Of a stretch of DNA of 42,966 bases, positions 18,661-24,816 are shown piece after piece (the first letter of the stretch is position 1; the number at the start of each line of letters is the position of its first letter). A model generated the notes under the pieces. The model did not search any database. It was not told where the DNA came from and was given only the letters and a program-made list of their open reading frames with translations. The stretch is from IMG/VR virus record IMGVR_UViG_3300037189_010528, positions 1 through 42,966 of that record, one strand, 5' to 3'. The DNA is from a virus. Both the position numbers and the translations under genes were made by a program.

Positions 18661-18780
18661 TGTATTTATTTTTTCTGTGGACTTCAGTGCGACAAGAAAG
18701 ATCGATCTTGTTCGCTTGACTTTTTTCAGTTTGTTGGTATGCTTGAACTATCAAGCAAAAAGGTTGCTTGAAGTTAGGGG
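18661..18780 (+). promoter_or_regulatory. Cassette control block: last forward 16-mer, TTGACT-16-TATGCT, 5' hairpin
   Basis: 16-mer 18661-18676; -35 TTGACT 18716-18721; -10 TATGCT 18738-18743; hairpin TCAAGC 18751-18756 / GCTTGA 18766-18771; TTAGGGG 18774-18780. The 16-mer to -35 gap (40) equals that at 17851. AGATCGATCT at 18699-18708 holds the first GATC sites after 15.4 kb without one. Confidence 0.75.
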
Positions 18781-18786
18781 ACTCAG

Positions 18787-19014
18787 ATGTCAAGAACTCA
18801 CCTTCGTTGCGAGGCGTGCCACCAGTGGCACATCTCAGGCGACAACCACGCTCGCGAGTGCGTGCCTGTCGCTCCTGCCCTAGAGGGCGAAACCCTATGC
18901 GAGCGTTGCGACGGCTCGTTCCCTGCGGAAGCCCTTTTCATGGACTTCTGCCAGCCTTGCGTAGACGCGATTGACCGCGTCATGCGTGGGGACTTTAGCG
19001 GCTACGCTTTGTAG
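18787..19014 (+). CDS. Zinc-ribbon protein (75 aa), higher GC
   Basis: MSRTHLRCEACHQWHI, then LCERCDGSFPAEALFMDFCQ and PCVDAIDRV, give three cysteine pairs (CEAC, CERC, CQPC), enough for one or two zinc sites. The gene is visibly richer in GC than its neighbours (GCGAGCGTTGCGACGG) and contains GCGGAAGCCC-type codons rare in the block, suggesting a different origin. Shine-Dalgarno is TTAGGGG. It is the last forward cassette gene. Confidence 0.75.
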   Translation: MSRTHLRCEACHQWHISGDNHARECVPVAPALEGETLCERCDGSFPAEALFMDFCQPCVDAIDRVMRGDFSGYAL

Positions 19015-19036
19015 CCTCTAAGCCTTACACGGCAAA

Positions 19037-19066
19037 CCTCCAGCCTTCGGGCTGGGGGTTTTTCTT
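19037..19066 (+). terminator. Intrinsic terminator
   Basis: CCTCCAGCC, TTCG, GGCTGGGGG, then TTTTTCTTTT. Confidence 0.9.
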
Positions 19067-19101
19067 TTGCCTGCGTGGGTGCGTGGGCGAGGGACATTCC
19101 T

Positions 19102-19117
19102 AGAAAAAATAAATACA
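19102..19117 (-). repeat. Exact inverted copy of the cassette 16-mer closing the block
   Basis: AGAAAAAATAAATACA is the exact reverse complement of the 16-mer. Read leftward it follows a possible hairpin (AGCTGG 19126-19131 / CCAGCT 19139-19144). No leftward gene lies beyond it. Confidence 0.85.
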
Positions 19118-19196
19118 AATAGAGAGCTGGGTAGTTGCCAGCTACACGGCGAATGACACGGCGGATCTCCGCACATCCAATTCAACATAACTCGGT

Positions 19197-19427
19197 TCAT
19201 AGAAAGTTGAGTGCACTAAAAGTCACCACAACCTTCACTGCTCGCCCATCAATGTATGGAATAACATCAAGCAACTTTGTCGGTGCTAGTGACGCAGGCA
19301 GATTCAAATGCGCACCTTTGGCGCGGACTGACCTTAGGTAAATCCCCTGAGATTCTTTGACTGGGTTGAATGTGGCAACTAGCCCGCAGGTTGATAACTG
19401 GCAATTCAACCCAGCAACATTAGACAA
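19197..19427 (-). CDS. Possible leftward small gene (76 aa or more)
   Basis: The complementary strand is open from about 19473 to a TGA at 19197 and encodes SNVAGLNCQLSTCGLVATF, NPVKESQGIYLRSV, then PASLAPTKLLDVIPYIDG and AVKVVVTFSALNFL, which has protein-like composition. However, there is no ATG or GTG; only a TTG at 19425-19427 directly after AGGAG, with too little spacing. It may be a decayed gene or chance. The inverted 16-mer lies downstream of it in the same orientation. Confidence 0.25.
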   Translation of the reverse strand: MSNVAGLNCQLSTCGLVATFNPVKESQGIYLRSVRAKGAHLNLPASLAPTKLLDVIPYIDGRAVKVVVTFSALNFL

Positions 19428-19952
19428 CTCCTGACTGCTTGCCGAGTGCTCCGCAGGCTGTCTGAGTATCTAAGTGTTTTCTTGATTAGTTTCAGTTCCC
19501 TCAGGTAATCAGTTCCCGAACCCTCTGCCTAGAGAAATAGATGAGATGACAACTGCCCAAGAATGAGACAGTTTCAGTGTCTATTCTTAGACTCAGTTTT
19601 GAGCAAGGCTGCTGGGCTTGGTTGTCTAGTCTGCTTTGAAACTAGACAAGAGCCTTAGTCTTTGTTTGAAGTTTGAAGTCAGCCCAAAAAAGCAAGACCC
19701 CCTTGCCGTTAGGAAACAAATCTGGACACCTCCCCAAACAACGACTGCCGTCTCGCACCCCAAAAGCAGTTAGTGCCTAGTATACCATATACCCCCCTTA
19801 ATACAAATATGCCAATCCTGAAGACCCCCCATTTATAAAATCCAGCTCCACAAATTTTCAAAAAATTCGTCCGAACCTTACCATACGAGCCAAAATAATA
19901 AACGCCCCTACCCCCAAATAATCACTGAAAAAGACAGTTTTTTCTTAAAAAT

Positions 19953-20066
19953 TTGACAACGCACCGTAAACTAGTGCTAAACTATTAAGACGACAAGCAC
20001 CTTAGGCAATAAAAGCCAAAAGGTGCTTTTCGCGCACTGTGACAATACAACTGAAAATGATAATGT
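19953..20066 (+). promoter_or_regulatory. Two promoters flanking an attenuator-like hairpin
   Basis: TTGACA 19953-19958 with TGCTAAACT (-10 at 19978-19983, 19-bp spacer) is followed by hairpin AAGCACCTT 19995-20003 / AAGGTGCTT 20020-20028 and a weak T run. A second promoter follows: GTGACA 20039-20044, 16-bp spacer, TAATGT 20061-20066. Early termination could gate readthrough from the first promoter. Confidence 0.5.
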
Positions 20067-20129
20067 CTAACACCAAGACAATAAACGACCGAGTACTAAG
20101 GTATTCACTTCTGAAAGGTAGGTCGCTAA

Positions 20130-20765
20130 ATGAAATGGCTAATTGGAATAGTCGTGGTACTAGTTCTATCGACAAGCGGATGCGTAACGCCTCCACCGGT
20201 AGACCTACAGGCCCAGTTTGTAAGGGCAGAGCTTAATGTTGTAGGCGGAGACCAAGCGGTCCTCGCCCACTACACTAAAGCGAAAACCGATGTGACAACT
20301 ACAAACACTGATCCACTGGTTCCGAAGACAGCTACAGAGCTGGCTAAGGAAAAAGGGATCATTGCAACAATACACAACAACACGATTGCTATGCACAACA
20401 TGCTAGACGCCGTTAAGGCTCGAGTTGGTCGTACATGGTACGTGTTTTCAGGTGCCAGCCCCGCAGGCTGGGACTGCTCAGGTCTTGTACTTTGGGCATA
20501 CGAACAGGTAGGCATTGAGTTACCTCATCGCGCATCTGAACAAAAGCTAGCTGGGAAGCTAACTGAGACCCCTCAGCCGGGAGACATCGTGTCTTTCACG
20601 TACAAGGGTTCTCAGTCTGCATACCACGTTGGCCTTTATCTAGGAGAGGGTATGATGATCGACGCTCCACGTCCTGGTCAATCTACTTCAATCGAATCGA
20701 TTGATAAGTTTGCCGGAAACTACAGCAAGGTCACATACACCCACATCTTGGACACAACTTTGTAG
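20130..20765 (+). CDS. Lipoprotein-type NlpC/P60 cell-wall hydrolase
   Basis: The 211-aa protein starts with MKWLIGIVVVLVLSTSGC, a signal peptide ending in a lipobox-like TSGC (C18), which predicts lipid anchoring outside the membrane. After a helical stretch, residues about 100-205 form an NlpC/P60 domain: GWDCSGLVLWAYEQVGIELP with catalytic C116, PQPGDIVSFTY, and YHVGLYLG with H166. The third catalytic position is IDAPRPG, with Asp where His is common. Such enzymes cut peptide stems of peptidoglycan. It could aid lysis, or exclude other phages at the surface. GAAAGGTAGG precedes the ATG. Confidence 0.75.
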   Translation: MKWLIGIVVVLVLSTSGCVTPPPVDLQAQFVRAELNVVGGDQAVLAHYTKAKTDVTTTNTDPLVPKTATELAKEKGIIATIHNNTIAMHNMLDAVKARVGRTWYVFSGASPAGWDCSGLVLWAYEQVGIELPHRASEQKLAGKLTETPQPGDIVSFTYKGSQSAYHVGLYLGEGMMIDAPRPGQSTSIESIDKFAGNYSKVTYTHILDTTL

Positions 20766-20784
20766 CCCAAGTAAAACAGGTCCT

Positions 20785-20806
20785 GAGCCATGACTAAAAA
20801 CTGGCT
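20785..20806 (+). other. Hairpin between lysis-type genes
   Basis: GAGCCA 20785-20790 pairs with TGGCTC 20801-20806; no T run. Confidence 0.4.
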
Positions 20807-20840
20807 CACCATACTACTCAAAAGACACTAGGATATAAAT

Positions 20841-21032
20841 ATGACAACGACATTCGGAATTACACTTCTAATCGCCTTGGTTGCATACCTAGGTGCCCCA
20901 TACGTTATTGGCAAGATTCGCCACCGCCGCAACCTCAAGAAACTTCACGAGGCAGCAAATAATACCGCACTACTTGGTGTAGTATATCCAGTAGAGACAA
21001 CTTCAAAGACAAAAGGAAAAACATCTAAATGA
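20841..21032 (+). CDS. Small membrane protein (63 aa), holin candidate
   Basis: MTTTFGITLLIALVAYLGAP is one transmembrane helix with a short polar N-terminus; IGKIRHRRNLKKLHEA is a basic amphipathic segment; the tail is Lys/Thr-rich (TTSKTKGKTSK). AGGA lies eight bases upstream. Its stop overlaps the next membrane gene by ATGA. One helix with a charged tail after a wall hydrolase fits holin-like proteins, but that is context only. Confidence 0.6.
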   Translation: MTTTFGITLLIALVAYLGAPYVIGKIRHRRNLKKLHEAANNTALLGVVYPVETTSKTKGKTSK

Positions 21033-21190
21033 TTAACCTGCTCCGCTCACTACGCTGGATTTCGATTCTGGCAGTTGTATTGGTAGTTGCATCTATCATT
21101 CTGATGGCTGTATCTACTCAGGACTTTTTCCCGCTTGCCATAGTTTTCAGCCTTGCTGCAAATGCTCTAGCTACTCTTGCAAAAGAGTAG
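21029..21190 (+). CDS. Small membrane protein (53 aa), holin candidate
   Basis: ATG 21029 overlaps the TGA of the preceding gene. The frame reads MINLLRSLRWISILAVVLVV, then ASIILMAVSTQDFFPLAIVF and SLAANALATLAKE: two transmembrane helices with a short polar turn. With the two upstream genes it forms a plausible lysis cassette. The overlap suggests coupled translation. No family recognised. Confidence 0.6.
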   Translation: MINLLRSLRWISILAVVLVVASIILMAVSTQDFFPLAIVFSLAANALATLAKE

Positions 21191-21218
21191 TAGACTAGCA
21201 AAGCTGCTTAAGCAAGAA

Positions 21219-21252
21219 GGCCACCCCCGGGAGAGAGGTGGCTTTCTTTTTT
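21219..21252 (+). terminator. Intrinsic terminator
   Basis: GCCACC 21220-21225 pairs with GGTGGC 21237-21242, then TTTCTTTTTT. Confidence 0.85.
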
Positions 21253-21292
21253 CTCAGAATAATAAACGCCCTTACCGAAAAGAGAAGCCAAA

Positions 21293-21460
21293 GTGGGATT
21301 TATAATTACCATTCTTGTTTTGCTAGCAGTGTTGGCAATTTGCATCCTAGGAATGTTTGTGATAGCATCTGTAGTTACGATGATCTCGGCCTTTGGCGAG
21401 GCTTATGATGACCTACATTCAGAAGAGGACTATTTTGAAAACTATAAAGCTAAACGTTGA
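21293..21460 (+). CDS. Small membrane protein (55 aa), GTG start
   Basis: GTG 21293 begins GFIITILVLLAVLAICILGM, then FVIASVVTMISAFGEA, an acidic stretch YDDLHSEEDYFEN and YKAKR. One long or two short transmembrane helices followed by an acidic cytoplasmic tail. AGAGAAG lies about ten bases upstream. The end overlaps the next gene by 26 bases if that gene starts at 21435. Function unknown. Confidence 0.5.
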   Translation: MGFIITILVLLAVLAICILGMFVIASVVTMISAFGEAYDDLHSEEDYFENYKAKR

Positions 21461-21686
21461 GAGTGCAGAGCAGTTTAGAGACGAGCTACCAACCTCTGGT
21501 CTTTTTGATATGACTGACTGTAGAGTCCTCATAACAACCTCTGCAAACTCTCATGTATCGGATCTATCTCTAATTACTAAGCTTCTAGAGGGAGCAATTA
21601 ACGTAATCGAACTAGACTTTAATATCGAATCTCGCGATGATATAGAGATCCTCATTCAGAGCATCAAGCCTAAATATGCTAGATAA
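21435..21686 (+). CDS. Hypothetical protein (83 aa), TTG start proposed
   Basis: I propose TTG 21435, giving a start of the type (M)KTIKLNVESAEQFRDEL, because AAGAGG lies six bases upstream and the sequence then opens with a typical first beta strand. ATG 21405 and 21408 are alternatives. The protein alternates strands and helices (MTDCRVLITTSANS, LITKLLEGAINVIELDF, DDIEILIQSIKPKYA). No family recognised. Confidence 0.6.
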   Translation: MKTIKLNVESAEQFRDELPTSGLFDMTDCRVLITTSANSHVSDLSLITKLLEGAINVIELDFNIESRDDIEILIQSIKPKYAR

Positions 21687-21687
21687 T

Positions 21688-21716
21688 TTGACAACTGAAA
21701 TCTAATCCTATACAGT
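21688..21716 (+). promoter_or_regulatory. Promoter TTGACA-17-TACAGT before the packaging genes
   Basis: -35 TTGACA 21688-21693 and -10 TACAGT 21711-21716, with the same hexamers and spacing as at 2119. Predicted start about 21723; AAAGAAAG precedes the ATG. Confidence 0.75.
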
Positions 21717-21747
21717 AGAATTTAATAGCGACAAAGAAAGACAGAAT

Positions 21748-22308
21748 ATGCTAACTGAAGAAAAGAACTACGTAAAAAAGAACCAGCAGCTCCCAGAGTA
21801 CATCGCTGAAGTTTTTGAAGATGTATCTGGCAATAGCCCCCAGCGCGACTTTCTAATTCGCAGCCTGCGCAAGAACGAGTGGACCCTAGAAGCGATCGCA
21901 AGCGCGTCTAAGCTAACTCGAGAGCGTGTTCGTCAGATCTCAACCTCTGACTCACCGGACCAGGAGTTTCCAGTTGAGATTCCAGAGCCACCAATTCATG
22001 CCGTAAAGGCCAAACCAGTTTACGTTGAACCTACCGAAACAACTCTTAATCGTCTTCTAGAGTTGCAGCCTTACGCTCAGCAGGTGCGTTCCAACGGCAA
22101 GAAGTACCGTGAGGAAGCGGAAGAGTATACCAAGCTGCTCAACTACGCTCACACTGTAGAAGGCGTTACCCTGTATCGCCTAGCAAAGCGTCTCGGCGTA
22201 ACTCACGGTGCGCTCCGTTTCCGTCTTGTTCGTTATGGATACAAGACTCCAGTAACCGCCACCTCTAAGGTGTATACTCCAATTGTCAAAGAGAATCGAG
22301 TTAAGTAA
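21748..22308 (+). CDS. HTH DNA-binding protein, possible small terminase or regulator
   Basis: The 186-aa protein contains WTLEAIASASKLTRERVRQI, which closely resembles the sigma-70 region 4 HTH (TLxEIA...xxRERVRQI). A second HTH-like segment near the C-terminus, VTLYRLAKRLGVTHGALRFR, follows. The linker between is Pro/Val-rich. Its location two genes before TerL fits a small terminase, but the sigma-4-like helix also fits a late-gene regulator. It is preceded by a consensus promoter and its stop overlaps the next ATG. Confidence 0.65.
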   Translation: MLTEEKNYVKKNQQLPEYIAEVFEDVSGNSPQRDFLIRSLRKNEWTLEAIASASKLTRERVRQISTSDSPDQEFPVEIPEPPIHAVKAKPVYVEPTETTLNRLLELQPYAQQVRSNGKKYREEAEEYTKLLNYAHTVEGVTLYRLAKRLGVTHGALRFRLVRYGYKTPVTATSKVYTPIVKENRVK

Positions 22309-22697
22309 TGTCATTCAACCACTATTCAATCCTTGGAATTAATACCGAAAAGGATCTAGAAGAGCTAAAGGTTCAGGCCCTATCTGACCTTAAGTCTGCA
22401 AAGATTGGTACCGTTGCCGATAACGTTGTGCACTTTCCTTTCGGAGCTGTTGGATTTGTCGACATCTTCATTGATCAGAAGGAAATTCGTATTGAGGTTC
22501 AGGCCGAGGATGAAGAATCTCTAGCTAAGGGCCAAGAACTTATGCAAAAGAGCCTCTACGAGACAGTTGGTTACGTAGAAGAGCCAGAAAAGCCTCACAC
22601 TTGGCGCGATGTTACCCAGGCTGTTCTTTCTGAAAAGGCCAAGGAAGCTAAGAACGCCAAGCGAGATACTAGCAAGCCACAGGACCCTGCTAAGTAA
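22308..22697 (+). CDS. Hypothetical protein (129 aa) upstream of TerL
   Basis: The TAATG overlap couples it to the HTH gene. The N-terminal 85 residues look alpha/beta (FNHYSILGINTEKDLEELKV, GFVDIFIDQKEIRIEVQAED), the end is a charged helix (VLSEKAKEAKNAKRDTSKPQ). No family recognised. Position suggests a DNA-packaging accessory protein. Confidence 0.65.
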   Translation: MSFNHYSILGINTEKDLEELKVQALSDLKSAKIGTVADNVVHFPFGAVGFVDIFIDQKEIRIEVQAEDEESLAKGQELMQKSLYETVGYVEEPEKPHTWRDVTQAVLSEKAKEAKNAKRDTSKPQDPAK

Positions 22698-22734
22698 ATA
22701 CAACGGGCGTAATTTATTATTCGATCTTTTAAGG

Positions 22735-22746
22735 TAAACTAGCCTC
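22735..22746 (+). promoter_or_regulatory. -10 element placing the transcript start on the terL ATG
   Basis: TAAACT 22735-22740 lies exactly 12 bases before ATG 22747, as in the other leaderless genes. No Shine-Dalgarno and no good -35 are visible. Confidence 0.45.
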
Positions 22747-24147
22747 ATGGGTAAAAGTATTATGGAAATCCTTGCGGCTCTGCCGGAAGATGAACGAGCC
22801 CTTGCCTTAGAGGGTATGGACCCAGAAACTTTACTTTGGGATTGGTCTGTTTGGGGACGTCCAGAACAGCAAGCTCCCGAGGGCGATTGGAACATCTGGC
22901 TTGTACTTGCTGGACGTGGTTTTGGTAAGACTCGACTTGCATCTGAATGGGTTCGCGAGCAAGCGAAATATACAACTGAGGGTCAGCGACGTTTTGCACT
23001 TGTTGCTCGTACTGCAGCTGACGTGCGTGACGTTATCGTTGAAGGTGAGTCTGGCATCATGAATGTCACCCCGCCATCCGAAAAGCCACTCTACGAGCCT
23101 TCAAAGCGTCGTCTAACTTGGCCTAACGGAAATACCGCCACCCTCTTCACCGCCGATGAGCCTGACTCGCTTCGTGGTCCTCAGTTTACGCACGCATGGG
23201 GAGATGAGATTGCAGCCTGGCGTCAGACTCCGGATGCTGCAGGTATGACCGCGTTTGACAACTTACGTGTTGGTACTCGTCTCGGGTCAAAGCCAAAAAT
23301 CTTGGTCACTACAACTCCAAAAAGAACCCCGCTGCTTTACAAGCTAATTGAAGAAGCAAAAACCGGTCGTGTAGCCATTACTCGTGGTTCTACTATGGAT
23401 AACGCAGGTAACCTATCTGGTTCATATCTTGACACGATGCTTGGTGTATATGAGGGGACTTCCCTTGCTCGCCAGGAGCTCTATGGTGAAATGCTTGAGG
23501 CCATGGAGGGGGCAATGTGGACTGAGGAGATGATCGAAGCAGGTCGTGAGAGCTTCTACCCTCTTTCAACGCCTCTACGCTGTATCGGAGTTGACCCATC
23601 TGTTGCCGAGAACCCCCGTGACGAGTGCGGTATCGTTGTAGTAGCGTCTTCTGCCGAACATGACCTATATAAGCGCAATGCTTGGGTGCTCGAAGATGCT
23701 TCAGTTCACGGTTCGCCTGACGTTTGGGCCAATCAAGTTGTTAAAATGGCTAGAAAGTGGGGTTGTCCCGTTGTTGCAGAAGTTAATCAGGGTGGTGCAC
23801 TTGTACGCAATGCGATCAATACCATCGATCCAACAATCAAAGTACTTGAAGTCCACTCAAAACAAGGAAAACAGCTCCGAGCAGAGCCAATCTCACTAGC
23901 TTACGAGCAACAAAGAGTCCATCACATTGGTTATTTAGCTGATTTAGAGTCTCAAATGATCTCCTGGGTGCCTGGAGAGGGTAAATCTCCTGACCGCATC
24001 GATGCTCTGGTTCACGCCCTTACAGCACTGCTAATTAAGCCTCCAGCGGGCTTTTCGGGCGGTAAAATCCGTGCAAAGAGCATGTCAGACCGTAAAATTG
24101 GTCTTCCACAGACAGGAAGAGGCGGAAGTACATTCCGAGTACGATGA
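22747..24147 (+). CDS. terL: Terminase large subunit
   Basis: The 466-aa protein has the ATPase Walker A GRGFGKT at residues 56-62 (K61), Walker B HAWGDEIAAW with D153 and E154, and the coupling segment ILVTTTPKRTPLL. The C-terminal nuclease domain starts with CIGVDPSVAENPRDECGIVV (D283 as a metal ligand) and includes a later Asp-rich PGEGKSPDRIDALVHAL. It packages DNA into proheads and cuts it. Length is typical. No Shine-Dalgarno precedes the ATG. The next gene overlaps by ATGA. Confidence 0.92.
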   Translation: MGKSIMEILAALPEDERALALEGMDPETLLWDWSVWGRPEQQAPEGDWNIWLVLAGRGFGKTRLASEWVREQAKYTTEGQRRFALVARTAADVRDVIVEGESGIMNVTPPSEKPLYEPSKRRLTWPNGNTATLFTADEPDSLRGPQFTHAWGDEIAAWRQTPDAAGMTAFDNLRVGTRLGSKPKILVTTTPKRTPLLYKLIEEAKTGRVAITRGSTMDNAGNLSGSYLDTMLGVYEGTSLARQELYGEMLEAMEGAMWTEEMIEAGRESFYPLSTPLRCIGVDPSVAENPRDECGIVVVASSAEHDLYKRNAWVLEDASVHGSPDVWANQVVKMARKWGCPVVAEVNQGGALVRNAINTIDPTIKVLEVHSKQGKQLRAEPISLAYEQQRVHHIGYLADLESQMISWVPGEGKSPDRIDALVHALTALLIKPPAGFSGGKIRAKSMSDRKIGLPQTGRGGSTFRVR

Positions 24148-24503
24148 AAATACATGCAGATATTTTTCCAGCACACCTGGCGGTAGTTCCGGCAGGCTTT
24201 ACTGATGATGTGACAGCCCTAAACTCATCTCCAGCGACCAAAGATGCTCACTATTTGGCAACCACTCGCGTCATTGTCACCGATGAGATGGTTCTAGTTG
24301 CACAAGACAGTCCTGATGGTGCTCAGATCATATTCCGAGAGGGTTATGACGAGTACCTACCAGGTCAGGGTACAAAGACTGATCACAGGATTGTCACAAA
24401 GAGTGGAAAGATGCTAGCATTCAAGAAGGACACTAATTGCGGATGCGGATCTCGCCTTCGCAGCTGGAATGCCTACAAGACAATTACATCTCTGAAAGAC
24501 TAA
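24144..24503 (+). CDS. Hypothetical protein between TerL and portal genes (119 aa)
   Basis: Starts in an ATGA overlap with terL. It has a Pro/Val N-terminus (IHADIFPAHLAVVPAGF), a beta-rich middle (TTRVIVTDEMVLVAQDSPDG) and a C-terminal motif NCGCGSRLRSWNAY. Similar proteins with a C.CGSRL end occur beside terminase genes of actinobacteriophages; function not known to me. Confidence 0.65.
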   Translation: MKIHADIFPAHLAVVPAGFTDDVTALNSSPATKDAHYLATTRVIVTDEMVLVAQDSPDGAQIIFREGYDEYLPGQGTKTDHRIVTKSGKMLAFKKDTNCGCGSRLRSWNAYKTITSLKD

Positions 24504-24504
24504 A

Positions 24505-24804
24505 ATGCCTCCAGTAACTGAAGTAACATTCTTCACCTACATAATCTTGGCTCTGGCATCCTATAGACTAACTAGGTTACTAACTACTGATGTAATTTTT
24601 GAATCTCTACGTGAAAAGGTTTGGAAGAAATTCCCACCTTCAACTAAATTTGGATACCTATTCACCTGCAACTGGTGCATGAGTATCTGGACATCGTTTG
24701 CACTAATTGGACTATTCTTAGTAGTCCCAATGATTGCATATGTGGTATCATTAGTTTTGTCTATCTCAGCAATTGTTGGGGTTATCGCATCACGTCTCGA
24801 TTAA
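24505..24804 (+). CDS. DUF1360-like membrane protein
   Basis: The 99-aa protein follows the DUF1360 pattern: LALASYRLTRLLTTDVIFES, a short loop ending in FTCNWCMSIWTS (two cysteines, then Trp), then two hydrophobic helices (LIGLFLVVPMIAYVV, LVLSISAIVGVIAS). The family is common in phage head modules and in Bacillus spores; its phage role is not established. ATG 24505 lies one base after the preceding stop. Confidence 0.7.
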   Translation: MPPVTEVTFFTYIILALASYRLTRLLTTDVIFESLREKVWKKFPPSTKFGYLFTCNWCMSIWTSFALIGLFLVVPMIAYVVSLVLSISAIVGVIASRLD

Positions 24805-24816
24805 TAGGGAGACCCA

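Larger units (their letters stand above)
19118..20129. other. About 1 kb without a convincing gene, rich in inverted repeats
   Basis: Stems seen: AGCTGG/CCAGCT (19126-19144); CTGGGTTGAA/TTCAACCCAG with a long loop (about 19360-19413); GACAACTGCCCAAG (about 19547) against CTTGGTTGTC (about 19621); TTGTCTAGT/ACTAGACAA just after, sharing TTGTC with the previous stem; GCAAG/CTTGC around ACCCC (about 19695). 19740-19950 is AT-rich with C runs. A possible leftward ORF is listed separately. I see no tRNA. Confidence 0.5.

Noticed and set aside
3561-19117. 16-mers as a CRISPR array or transposon ends
   Set aside because: Spacing is irregular, whole genes lie between copies, nearly all copies are in one orientation, and no transposase or target duplication is visible.
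22521-22895. Leftward frames opposite the terminase and other head genes
   Set aside because: They are shadows of strong rightward genes, with no ribosome sites or promoters of their own.
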